Positions 12,161 through 23,655 of a DNA stretch of 64,000 nucleotides are shown one piece after another (positions within the stretch are counted from its first letter, which is position 1; every line of letters starts with the position of its first letter). The position numbers and the translations under genes were made by a program. The notes below the pieces were generated by a model, which saw only the letters and a list, made by a program, of their open reading frames with translations, had not been told where the DNA came from and did not search any database. Source of the DNA: Cinnamomum chago. Taxonomy: Eukaryota; Streptophyta; Magnoliopsida; Laurales; Lauraceae. The stretch lies in the NCBI GenBank assembly GCA_038049695.1, contig CP142452.1, positions 110,409,001 to 110,473,000 on the forward strand. The letters run 5' to 3'.

Positions 12161-15100
12161 GTAGTTTTGCTTGGATATATCACATAAACATCTGAAAATG
12201 AAATCTTAAACTGCCTAGAAACACTAAGGTGTTGGTGGAGTTGCACAGGACTGTAGGTTTTTTTAATCATTATTAGTTATAGTACTTGATTTTCATTATC
12301 ATCATCATCAGAGCCTTGTCTCAATTATGTTAGGGTCCACTACATGAATTTTGTTTCATTGCCATCTCAAAATTCATGCTGTAGCTGCGACAAAAGATTC
12401 ACACCAGCTGTCAACTTATCCAACGCTGCTCCTTTATCCGGTAGAGTACTTGATTTTCATAAATAGAAGAAATAGAGAACAAGAGTTTCAAATGTGGCAG
12501 ATATCTCTAGCCTATGCTGTACAAGAAATACATTGAACTCTCTTCAGAATCTTCCCATATATTGTCTAGAATTGACTTCGCATGCGTCCCTACTAACGTG
12601 CACAAAATCTTCAGAGATATTTTTAACTCTTTTTAAGTCTCAGTAACAATGAACCTGAATTACTGCCACACTTCCCCTGTACTTACACCCAAGAGTGCAT
12701 GTTCCAAGAATCTCCATCTTTGATTAGTTGCCCTGAGAATGATGCTTTAAACACCCTTATGGCTAAGGATTCTGTTACAATTGAATTGTTAGTGCAACTG
12801 GCCCTATGAATACAGGTTTCATCATGTATTCTATCACTTATCTTGCCTAGTTTGCTACCAGCTGCCTTAACCACTCTTGACTTTGAGAAGTCTTGGTTGT
12901 GCATACTGTCACTTTCACTTTTATTTTCCTTCTCAGTATTGTCTAGTATTAGTTTCTTTAGGGCTTGTTTGTTTGCATTAGATTATATAAGAATTCATGG
13001 TCAAATGAGTGCCACTGAATGATTATTAAAGAGGGGAGTGGTGAGTGAAGGATATAAGCTAGGAATATAGATGCAATGCTCACTTTCCTAGGATTTGAAT
13101 TACTAAGGTAGTGGCTGGACATTCTTCCTTTTCCATTAATTATTTGATGGTCATTTTTGTATATTCACTTTTTATCATCAACTTTTTTTTTTTTTTTTTA
13201 TCATTTACGACATGAATTCCTGTGTTTTACATGAAAACAATCAGGGCATCAAGGATGCCATTTATCTTGAGATTATTATCTTGACTATCTTTCTTTTGAT
13301 ATTCCTATTATTTGTGCTCTTGATCTGAGGATGCCATTTACATTGAGAATATGTTGGGACTGTACTTGTATGGCATCACTATTAGCATATATGCCTGTCA
13401 ATGGAACTCAAATCTCCAATTGGCGTCACTTGGCCGAAAGACAGAACATGCCACGTGCAAAAACTGACTCTGCATACTGTTCACAAAATTTTGAATCTTC
13501 CTTTCATCTCTAATGAACCCTAATTTTCAAAAGCACAAAATCTGCTTTTGGAAAAATCCTCAATCATACTACACGAGCCATCAGTTTTTTCCATTTTCTA
13601 CTCTATAATTAGCTCCCGTGCAATCATGCAAAACATGATGTCCCACTCAAATAAATAATGTAATGGTGGCGAGCCTATCCAAAGGGTTGTAAGGAATCAT
13701 ATAATGGAATAATAGCAGAGACCCTCACAAATAGGAATGAACAGCAGGCCGACCTAATAATGCAAGGGCCACTGTTGGGCCTATTGAATGATGAAAGCTT
13801 TGCAAAACACACGCAACACTGGCGCGATCAATATCCTATCATCTGGCAAGGATACAGATGGAAAGCCAAAACAAAATTTCAGCCGCACATTCTACGATTC
13901 TTCCTGTTTAACCATACCATACAATGGAGCCCACCCATTAAATCCAATTCAATTAAAATCTCAATTTAATCATTAATTATCTTTTTATCACACGCTTTGT
14001 TCTAATTCCAGGAATTTCTATCTGGAAAATTTCTGAATTCCTAAAAACAGTGGAATTCCTAAATGCTCTTTGGACTTGAGCATTTAAGAATTCTACTAAA
14101 ATGGAAGGGGAGTGGAATTCCTGGACTCCCAAAGATCAAAATAGACCTTTCATGTGGCTGAAATTCAAAAATGCTAGTAAATAAATATGAAATTCAGAAG
14201 TTCAAGAGGATGGTATGTCACGTGATATCCATAAATTTCTGAACATGGTGAATTCCTGACAGATATTTCTCTAAAAAAACAGAGGCTAAAAATCTAATCT
14301 ATAGTTACTTTACTACTTATGTATTTCTCGCTCACTTAACTTTACTCTATATTAAGAGGAAAAAAATGCATCTTTACTTTATCTATAAAATACTTCACAT
14401 TTATCATATTATTATATTTTTTTTTATTGATTTGATATTTACTTTTTCTTATTTGAAAAATTATTATTTTTTACTGTTCTAAAATTCTCTCCTTAGAGCT
14501 CCATTTCGTTTTGATATGATTTCTTTAATTCAAAGCCCGAGGGGATCCTAACTCCACTCACAAGTGCAATTGATCGGACAACCAATCAACTGAAACAATA
14601 GCTCCTTTGAACGAGGGTAGGCACTAATGGGCTCATAGGTTTTTAAGGCTGAGATGAGTCGCTCATCTGTCAAAAATGACAAAAATTATAAGAATCAGAT
14701 CATTACATGCAGGATAAAAGCATCCCCAAGCACCTGAAGAAGTCTAGTGCTAGTTGAAACTGATTTTTCTAACTTTCATTTTTTGAATGCTCCTTTGTTC
14801 TCTTGCTTAGATTGAATGAAAGAAAAAAGAAAAGAATGAATGAAAAGGCTTCTAGTTATTTCTTGAATCGGATTTGAGATTAGTTAGCTAGAAAGAGACC
14901 TGTGATTAAATAATCATGCTACACAAGAAAGAGACGAGGCAAAAAAGCAATAACTCACATATTAACTCTCTTCAAAGTTTAGAGTTTCAGATTTCATTAT
15001 TTATATAATCTACACTTTCTTGGCCCTTAAGAAAATCCCGATGCATTGACCAAAACACCCTCCACCCAGTCCCTAATCAATCAAATAGACCACTCCGGTA

Positions 15101-15441
15101 AATCCGAAATACAAGACATAAACCTAACAATCTCTACATTGGCTTTAATTCTATAAAATTCGAGTCACCAGGAAACTTAACCCGTGATGTCTTTTTATAT
15201 CTTGCTAACATATACGCACTCTCTTCAGCACTTTGACATGTTAAACCAATATCTTTGGCTTTTCAGCAAAGTTTCTTCTCTATTCAAAATTCTCCACCTC
15301 AAAATTGACATTCCATTGACGACATAATGAGTGTTTCCGGATCACTCATTCTATAGCTGTCAATTTGCCCAAATCTCTGCACCACATTGTGGATCTAATC
15401 ACCACAAGAACGTTGGTCAAGACGGATTGAAAATTCGACTC
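12161..15441. other. Intergenic DNA with repeat debris
   Basis: At 12320-12350 lies a piece resembling a widespread plant SINE/LINE tail (TCTCAATTATGTTAGGGTC then ACTACATGAATT); a related piece is at about 40295-40320. T-runs occur at 13180-13200. The AT-rich 14250-14480 stretch has no coding signal. No gene recognised. Confidence 0.35.
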
Positions 15442-15449
15442 CACATGGC

Positions 15450-16649
15450 TAGGCTTGTCAATGGGATGAGCCGGGCCTGGGCTTAGGTTATCCAATCCCG
15501 TCCCGAAAATAGGACGGGCCTGCCAGGTGTTGTCCAATCTTGATCCTAAATTGAACGGGCCTACATCAAATCCTGTCCTGTATGGGCCCGGGCTTAGCCC
15601 GATCCTGGACATAAGTAAAACATTCTGGTGCTAAATGACCATAGGGATGAGTGTGAAAGGGTTTCCATTGATCAAAGGTGGGCCCCAGTAGGCCCCACGG
15701 AGATAGACTGCATCTGTTGCTTGTGTGAGAACATCTCTCTTAGTTTTATTTACTAGTGTTGGGTTGGCTAGACTGTGACATAAGGCATGGGTTTGGTCCC
15801 CCAAGTATTGTGTTCAAAATTGCCCCTAGACTTGCTTGTGTTGGTATGGATTTAGTGGTAAGATGAAATATCACCCAAACCCAATTCTGCAGTGCCAGAA
15901 ATCCGCAACAAAGACATGCATTGAAATGTGAGTCCCCACGCCAAGGAATTCCACCCCCATCGAATCATGCCTATTTATATCAGATAATTCAGTGGGCCCC
16001 ACCACAAAGCGATTCAGTGGGCCACAATCATTCCTCAATAAAATCTTTCATATCATATAGGAAGAAGAAGGGCTGCTCAGCTTAAGTGCAATAAGAGAGA
16101 TAGATAGAGAGATAGAGAGAGAGAGAGAGATGGCTGGCAAAGCAGTGAAAAGTGCAGTAACGAAGGCAGTGGGAGAATACCAATATCCATGGAAAGAGAA
16201 GTTGGCCAAGTACGAAGATGAGCTATCGAAAGGCATCTGGCCCAGTAGATGAGAACAAGAAGAGGTAGAGGCAGAGCTGAGAAAAAAGAAGAGGCACAGA
16301 GAACGAACAAATGGAGCTAGGTTTTTTTTGGGTGCTGGGATGTTTTATTAGAGAGGGAGGGCAAAGTTACAAAACTGCCCCTCCTAATTAACCTTTTTTT
16401 TCCTGTTATTGAGGGGCAGTTCAGTAATATATAAACAATTATTATTAAATAACTTTGCAGCGGGCCGAGCCGGGCAGGGCCAGAATGGGCTGGGTTGTTT
16501 CTACCTAGTCCCAGTCCCATGTTGGCCGGACTTTAAAATGTATTGTCCAAGCCCAACCCACTGGGCTCAAATTTTTTTTAAAAAGCCCTGTATTTTCGGG
16601 CTTGGGCCGGGCTTTCTACTCGTTTCAACGCGTCCCATTAACAGGCCTA
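15450..16649. mobile_element. Non-autonomous hAT element with captured host exon
   Basis: A 1200-bp element flanked by an exact 8-bp duplication CACATGGC (15442-15449 and 16650-16657). The ends form imperfect terminal inverted repeats: TAGGCTTGTCAATGGGATG on the left and TAGGCCTGTTAATGGGACG on the right (reverse complement). Both subterminal zones are rich in GGGCCGGGC-like strings. Eight-base duplications and TAGG-type ends place it in the hAT superfamily, like the larger element at 18927. There is no transposase; the interior holds a host-like 5' leader and first coding exon at 16130. Confidence 0.88.
16130..16252 (+). pseudogene. Captured first exon resembling a mitoribosomal mL59-like protein
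   Basis: An ATG behind a GA-rich leader opens a 40-residue frame: MAGKAVKSAVTKAVGEYQYP followed by WKEKLAKYEDELSKGIW, then three residues and a stop. From memory this is the N-terminus of a conserved small plant mitochondrial protein with an mL59-type domain whose next exon begins GYWELGAWKP; here the similarity stops where an intron boundary would be expected. The frame lies wholly inside the hAT element, so it is a captured gene fragment and not the functional gene. The product name rests on recall and needs a database comparison. Confidence 0.5.
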
Positions 16650-16657
16650 CACATGGC

Positions 16658-18485
16658 ATCAAATCGTAAAAATAATATTCTGCACTTCGATCAATCAAGC
16701 TTCCTTGTTGATTGTTAAACTGTCAATCTCCCTTTTCAATTGTGTAGATATGCTCGCAACAAGTCTGTAGGCACATATAGATCTCAAATCAAACACCGGA
16801 CGGTTAAGTTATTGCGAAAAGGTCAGTAAAAAATCCATAAAAAAATGACTTTAGAATAGATAATCAAATGGTATTTTTCATGTACAACCACCATTATTCA
16901 TGACTAATGGTGGTCGTACGAAAAAGAATCCAATCAAATATACTATAGTTATCACTATCGTTTCGGACCCCATTTTACTCTGGCCTACAAAATGAAAAGT
17001 TTCGGCCAATTTGGAATTTTGATGAAACTTTTCGAAATTACATTTTGGAAAAAATATAACATAATATATGTAAAAATATTAAAAAGTAATAAATATTGAT
17101 TTAATCCATTCTAGTAAATTCTTTGGAATCACATTTTGGAAAAATATAAGAAATACAAAGTATATATGTGAAAAAAAAGTAAAAGAAAATTAAATTATGT
17201 AAAATACCATTTCGGCCGAATACAGGCTAAAATCTTGGATTTCGGCCGAAATTGACCAAAACTCAAATCGAAAAGTTTTGACTGAAATTTCGTTTCGACC
17301 ACTTGATAGAAACGAACTTTTTTGACCATTTCGGTCGAAACGGTACGAAATTAATAACTATAAAGTATAACGTACTAAATGTGCAATTCCTTTGGTGTTG
17401 CCATGGAAAGTCCTTTCTAGAATGGAATTGGTAAAAGATATGAAGATCTCATGCCCATTAGAATAGGAAAATGAGTAGTGAAGGAGGAGTAATGTAAGCC
17501 ATGATGTGAACTTTTTGACTTGCTCTTGTTTGGTGATGTGACATTTCCCCAAGTTTTTGGAAGCAAATGGAAAGATGCGTGAAAAGCTCCAACTCGTAGC
17601 TTACAACTCAAGGAAGTTAGGGATGCAAACGAGTATCCGATTTTCCGATTATGTGAAGGTTTTGATCCATAAATTATCGGGGTTGGAACTTGTTTTAGAT
17701 TCCAATTCATAAACGTATTTGGGCCCAGAACCCAATTTAGGCAGCGATTGATAAACATGTTCAGTTCTAGGTACATACGGGTCTCGACCCATGGACCCAT
17801 GATCCAACATACAAGTCTTTAATGTTGCGAATTATAGCTCAAAATTAACTTTTATTGGAAATTTTTATGTTTAATCCTAGAGGCAGTGGACTTGATGCGC
17901 TGTTGTAGGTTTAATGGTATCCTTATTATAATAAAAAAAAGAAAAAAAAGAAAAATGAAAAGAAGTCATAATTGATTTTGGAACTAGATTTCAGCTCTCT
18001 AGTTGGGCTCGGTTCTAGCACCAGATTTGGGTCCTCCTATTGGAACTAGATCTGAAGCTAACGAATTAAGTTTTGAGTTAGAACTGGATTTGGATTTGGA
18101 ACCATTATTTATAAATGGCTGAGTTCAGGCCGGTTCTAGCATTGTTCCAACCCGGAACTGTCCCATTTACAACCCTAAAGCAAATATATACTTGCGCTGC
18201 AACTATTATTCTAGATCTCCTCATCATTGTATTCTTATCATAATTAGTTAAACATATTTGTTATCCATACTTAAAGTGCAAGTGCCAGACACACCAATTG
18301 AGAACTTTATTACTTTTTTGCTATTCTTTCGTCGTGTACTGTTATGTACTATTTACAGTTATTTTAACCAACTTTTTAGAAAAAATACAGACTTTATTAA
18401 GCGAGCATGAAACTCATAATAATGCTGTTAAGCTTCTTTGGAAAGGGTGGATTGTCTTAATACCTAAAAAAATAGAAGGATAAAC
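16658..18485. other. Intergenic DNA with a possible LINE scrap
   Basis: AT-rich, without a recognisable gene. The frame ending near 18483 contains WIVLIPKKIEG, reminiscent of the LINE reverse-transcriptase motif FIVLIPKKEGA, followed by EIRDL; too short for a firm call. Confidence 0.3.
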
Positions 18486-18939
18486 AGAGATCAGAGACCT
18501 TGACTGCAATCAGCTGATGGCTCTCCGATGCCTCAGTTAGTGCTGTTACTGAACAAAGGATGAATGGAGAAGAAAAGAAAGTATGCTTGTATTGAATTGT
18601 ATGGCATTATGTAGCGTTATGTAGCATTACCTTTTTGGGATCTTTACCCATGTATATATATGTGGAAGTTCCATCTGGCGCTCCCTTAGTGAGGGGTAGG
18701 TGGAGTTACTGTCCAATCGGATCACGTGCTGACTTCTTGTATTAATGTGGATGTGATCGTCTGATAAGGACAAGCCCTTATCAATATTCGACGCCCATCT
18801 TATCTGTCAGTACGTTCTGCAATGTAGCCGTAGCTTCATGAGAGTACAATCATGGTCTAATACTCATCTATGTTGGTCGTACCGAATTGATGATGATACC
18901 GAGACAGGATATGGACGCGTCTTGGCTAGGGCTGCACAG

Positions 18940-19115
18940 AACCGGACCGCAGACCGGACCGGACCACAAAATCGTACCGGACCGGACCGAACTTGTGGTC
19001 TTTACAGCACAAATCCGGTCCGGTCCGGACCGGATTTGAAAAACCAGTTATATCCGGTCCGGTCCGGTCCAGGCCTTTTAAAAACCGGTCTAGACCGGAC
19101 CGGACCGGATTATAT
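18940..19115. repeat. Left subterminal CCGGAC repeat array of the hAT
   Basis: At least ten copies of CCGGAC or its complement GTCCGG, often overlapping as CCGGACCGGACC. Clustered short subterminal motifs are where hAT transposases such as Ac bind; the role here is inferred. Confidence 0.8.
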
Positions 19116-19904
19116 TTTTTATTTTTTTAATATAAAATTCCTAAGTCATGTGAACACTATTGCTCTCAGTGGTCTGTTCATCAAATCCCCAATCTACTGC
19201 TCTGTAGTCCAACCATCCCCTAGAAAGAACTTCGTGAGTTCGTGTCATTTTGGAGCCAACGGCCAACGCCATCTCCGAGACTCCGACTGCGATTCCAAAT
19301 CAGCAAATCGGCTAAGGAAAGGAGTAACTGAGTAAGGACTTCTCTCTCTCAGGCCTCAGCTCAAGTAAGGGTTAGGGTTTTTCCCCACAAATCCCCAATT
19401 TCTCCCCCGTCTTTGTTCCTTTCCCTTTTCTTTACCTCTTTCAGTTTTGAATTGTTGGCGGTTACTCTCATACAATGGCTTTCGATTTCACAACCTGTGC
19501 CTAAAAAGATGGAGTCAGATTGTCTCTCCCATTGCAAATCAGGAAGTGACAAGAACTGTGAAAGTTCCTCATGCGTCTCAGCCCCGTTGGGCTTTTGAGT
19601 GGATAGCTTTGTAGGGTGAGGCTATGGAATGGCTTTTACCCATTGAGGGATTTGCTTCTAAACAGTAGGTCTTTAACAATCCTTGAGGTATATTGTCAGT
19701 TCCTACAGAAGATGGAGGGATGAGGTATTGACGGTGAGAATAATGGAGCCTTTTGTGGTTAAATCATGTGGTGGTGAATGCTCAATTTCTGCAAACAATA
19801 GATTATCAGCAAATCAATATATTAAAACACTCCCTAGGAATGAAATCAGAGCCATGTGGACCACCACCACCTTTCGCCGTGCATCAAAGTCTTCACCTAG
19901 CTCC

Positions 19905-20030
19905 ATTCTATGGAAATGTTGGACAGGCACAAATAAATCATTGATGCTCATAATCAGTTTTTCCATCATTCTATGGAAATGTTGGACAGGCACAAATAAA
20001 TCATTGATGCACATAATCAGTTTTTCCATC
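19905..20030. repeat. 63-bp tandem duplication in the hAT 5' region
   Basis: Two adjacent copies, 19905-19967 and 19968-20030, differ at one base (T/A in ATTGATGC-T/A-CATAATC), so the duplication is recent compared with the rest of the element. Noncoding. Confidence 0.9.
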
Positions 20031-20328
20031 TGGTGCAGTCAGCTTTCTTTGAAAGTCCATGTATACATTAAATTGTCCCCTGCTGATTGGAGAGACAGTC
20101 CCCTCTGCATCTTTGGACACTTATTTGGGTTATCCTGAAACAAAGGTTACAATGGATTTGCAGAGAGGCTACTGATGAAATGTGGGCTTGACAAAATAGA
20201 GAGTCAGAGCACAAATATTGATCTCCAAGATGTTGACATACACTGTTTCCTTCAATCTCCTACCGGCTACCAAGCAAGGTAGCTTTTACATGTAACTGGT
20301 TATCCCAAGCTTTTATGGGATGTTGCAC

Positions 20329-20544
20329 CTATAATGATTGAATAAACTCTATGATAAGATCCACCATCCTGACATCATAGGCAGGTCCCTCCATTTGGAA
20401 GTGGCCAACACCTTCAAGTAAATGAATTTCAGCGCGCCTTGCTGCAGATTGTAGCTTGTTCTCCAACTGCTTTACACTTGTGAAGCCATCTTTGGTACCC
20501 ATAACAAAAAACAGAGCCTTAGCGCCTGAAACTTTCTTGCTAGA
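20329..20544 (-). pseudogene. Captured last exon of an alpha/beta-hydrolase gene, antisense within the hAT
   Basis: On the minus strand an uninterrupted 71-codon frame reads KKVSGAKALFFVMGTKDGFT, then VKQLENKLQSAA, then EGVGHFQMEGPAYD with a final amphipathic helix and a TAG stop at 20329. The G(T)KDGF segment followed by EGVGHFQMEGP is the Asp/His end of the alpha/beta-hydrolase fold with the catalytic His in GHF. The 5' limit coincides with an AAG/G acceptor-like site (CATTAAGG). No frame damage is seen. It runs opposite to the transposase and lies inside the target-site duplications, so it is a transduplicated host exon. Confidence 0.75.
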
Positions 20545-20854
20545 CCTTAATGAGGAGCTTATTATTAAGGCATTTTAATCCAGCCAGCCGTTTATATAGG
20601 AAGGCTCTGATGTTTACATGCCATACACGTTTGTATAATGAGGCTTACAGCCTGTAAAAGCCTATATTTTAATCTTTTGTTCCCATGATTTCTAAGTTCA
20701 TGTGATCGGTTTGATTGTTTTTTTTTGCAGAATGTATAATAAAACATGCCTCCTTTATTAATGTCTCTGATATGTTGTTCTGTTTCAGGCAAAGGTCTTC
20801 CACTTCTTTCCTTCTTTATTTATGTTCATAGACTTCTAGCAGGGGATTTCTAAA

Positions 20855-23071
20855 ATGAGTCATGTTGATGCTGGGGGATTGAGTTTAGAGGATGTGGATA
20901 TGATGGTTGAGGAGGAAGATGTTTCAGAAATTCCCACACCAAGTAGTGAACCACCTAAACCAAAAAGAAAGAATCAATCTATGGTTTAGACTTCTTTTAT
21001 AAAGAAGTATGTTGGTGACCCACCACGCCCTAGGGCATTTTGCAAATATTGTGATGCTGATTATGCTGCGGATGGAAATAAGAATGGGACGAAAAATTTG
21101 TTGGACCATCTTACTAAATGTAAGAAAAACCCCAATCAGCTACCCCCAAAACAAGTCAAGAGGCAAAAAACTTTAGCATATGAGAAGGGAGTTGAGGGTG
21201 ATGAGAACCCTAGAAATTTGGTGTTGGCAAAATTTTTTGACCATAATCATGCAATAGCTCTTCGTCAAGCTTTGGCAGAGTTTCTTATTGTTGATGAACT
21301 CCCTTTCAAGATTGTGGAGTCTCCCAAATTTAGAAAATTTGTACAGATGCTAGAGCCTAGATTTCAAGTCCCATCTCGCATGACCATTGCTAGGACTTGT
21401 ATGGACATTTTTAAGGATAAAAAAGCATGGTTGAAGTGTATGATGAGGGCTTGTGATAGTAGAGTTTGTCTCACCACTGATGCTTGGACTTCGATTCAGA
21501 ATTTGAGCTATATGGTTGTCACTGCCCATTGGATTGACAAGGAGTGGAAATTGCAGAAAAGAGTGATTAGCTTTCGTTTGATTGATAATCACAAAGGAGA
21601 CACAATTGGGGCGCAAGTGGAGGAGTGTTTACATGATTGGGGAATTGACAAGATTATGACCATCACAATTGATAACGCGTCTTCAAATGATACAGCTATT
21701 GGTTACTTGAAGAGACATCTATGAAGTAATGTGTTGAATGGTCTTTACATTCACATGAGATGTGCGGCGCATATTATGAATCTTGTGGTTGGTGATGGGT
21801 TGAAGATAAATGATGATGCAATTACAAGGGTTCGTGATGCAATTAGGTATGTATTTTTTTTCATTTCTTAGTACTATGCATAATTCGTTTATTAGAAATT
21901 CGTTATTTCTTATAGTTGTTTTTTGTGAAATGCAATTAGGTATGTGCGGTCTTCTCCTGCAAGGCTTATCAAGTTTAATCAATGTGTTGAGAAGGAGAGG
22001 ATTGAATGTTCCAAGAGTTTGTGCATTGATGTCTCAACTCGTTGGAACTCTACTTATTTGATGTTGGATGTTGCTGAGAAGTATGAGTTTGCTTTTGATA
22101 GAATGGAGAGTGATGATGTTGATTATCGTCCGCATTTTACCGAAGGTGAGTGTGGGAAGAGGAACTTGGGACCTCCAACAAAAGAGGACTGGACAAAAAT
22201 AAGGGAATTTTGCAAGTTTCTTGAACTCTTTTATGATGCTACAGTGCAATTTTATGGTTCTTTGTATGTTACTTCGAATTCCTACTTCCATGGACTCTAT
22301 GGGGTGCATTCCCATTTGTGTCGTTATTCACAAAGTACGGACAAAAGATTGAAAGACATGGCTGATATTATGATGGTTAAGTACCAAAAATATTGGGGGA
22401 GGAATGACAGGTTAAATTTGTTGATATTTATTGCAAATGTTATTGATCCACGGTCTAAGTTACAAGTAATGGGACAAATGGTGAGGTTGATGTATGGTGG
22501 AATAGAGGGAGAGAAGTTGGTGGCCAGTATAAGTGATTTGTTTCGTGCATTGTTTGATGAATATGCGTTGGGGTTACCACAGGCTCAGGTGCATTCATCT
22601 AGTACTACTAGTGTGCCTCCTCCTCCTGGACCTCCTCGAGTGGTTGCGGGTTCTGGCAGCAAGCTAACTCTATTTGAGGATTATTAGAGCATGGCTGTGT
22701 CGTTTGGAACATATTCATCAAGTCCTAGTGCAAACTTAGAAATTGATCGGTATTTGGCTGATCCACTTGTTGCCCTAGACAAGAATTTTGACGTATTGAA
22801 ATGGTGGAAGGATAATGATTTACGATATCCCGTCATTGCTAGGATTGCACGGGATGTATTGGCTATTCCTATCTCCACTGTGTCTTCAGAGTCCGCTTTT
22901 AGTACGGGGGGACGTGTACTTGATCCATTTCGGAGTTCATTAGCCCCAGCGACTGTGGAGGCCCTCATTTGCACCCAAGATTGGTTGAGGCGTGCGGATG
23001 AAAAGGAACCAATTGACATCAAAGAAACTTTGGATTGTATTGAGAGTTATGACATGGATTCCGGTAAATAA
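20855..23071 (+). pseudogene. hAT transposase (zinc finger BED, RICESLEEPER-like), three in-frame stops
   Basis: About 705 residues with one 93-nt intron (21847-21939). Order: acidic N-terminus with a PKPKRK basic patch; BED zinc finger (FCKYC, then LLDHLTKC, about 21040-21120); RNase H-like catalytic core with LTTDAWTS and TITIDNASSND; a long alpha-helical insertion; and the hAT C-terminal dimerisation block, IARDVLAIPISTVSSESAF then STGGRVLDPFRSSL (about 22850-22945), ending at TAA 23071. Apart from TAG near 20986, TGA at 21722 and TAG at 22685 the frame is unbroken. All three fit C-to-T change of a CAG or CGA codon. The product would have acted in the nucleus on the element's ends. Confidence 0.9.
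21837..21945 (+). other. Transposase intron bounded by a 16-bp direct repeat
   Basis: ATGCAATTAGGTATGT occurs at 21837-21852 and again at 21930-21945. Splicing at AG|GT in both copies (donor 21847, acceptor before 21940) restores the frame DAIRYVRSS. The intron is 93 nt and T-rich. Confidence 0.8.
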
Positions 23072-23509
23072 AATGTGTTTGTAATTTTAATTCTCCTTTT
23101 ATTTTCTCTATACTTTGCTTATATTTATTTGTTTTTAACATTTATTGACAGTTAAACTTGCAGAAATGGCAAGCAATAGCATTAGCACAGCAACAACCGA
23201 ACTTGGGACATCGTCATCAACCACCGGCAAGAATTAAGGAGGAGACTCATTTGTGACATTTGCAAGCTTTTTTAGTTTGTTAATGTATTTGTTTGTGCGT
23301 GTTTAAGACATTTGTATTTTGACTTATAGTGCTTAATTTGTTGAGACATTTGTAACTAATTTGTTATCTTAAGTCAAAATCACTCCATTTTTACGTTAAC
23401 TTTACAATTCAATAACTATATTGGAAGTAATCTTAACGAAGAAAACTAGACATATTTAGGTGTAATTTAGATGTGAGTTGAAAATGAAAAAAAAAAGAAG
23501 AAAAGAAAC

Positions 23510-23655
23510 CGGTTTGGACCACTTAAGTGGTCCAGACCGGACCGTTTTAGAACGGACCGGACCTGACCGGACCACTTATAAGTGGTCCGGTCCGGTCCTC
23601 ACATTTAGGTCGGACCAGATTCCGGTCCAAAAATCGGACCGAAAATCCGGTCGTG
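23510..23655. repeat. Right subterminal CCGGAC repeat array of the hAT
   Basis: Mirror of the left array: GGTCCGGTCCGG and CCGGACCGTT units, plus a hairpin-capable pair CCACTTAAGTGG / CCACTTATAAGTGG near 23518 and 23571. Confidence 0.8.

Noticed and set aside
18298-18483. LINE reverse-transcriptase scrap (WIVLIPKKIEG)
   Set aside because: One short motif only; noted in the intergenic entry but not called as an element.
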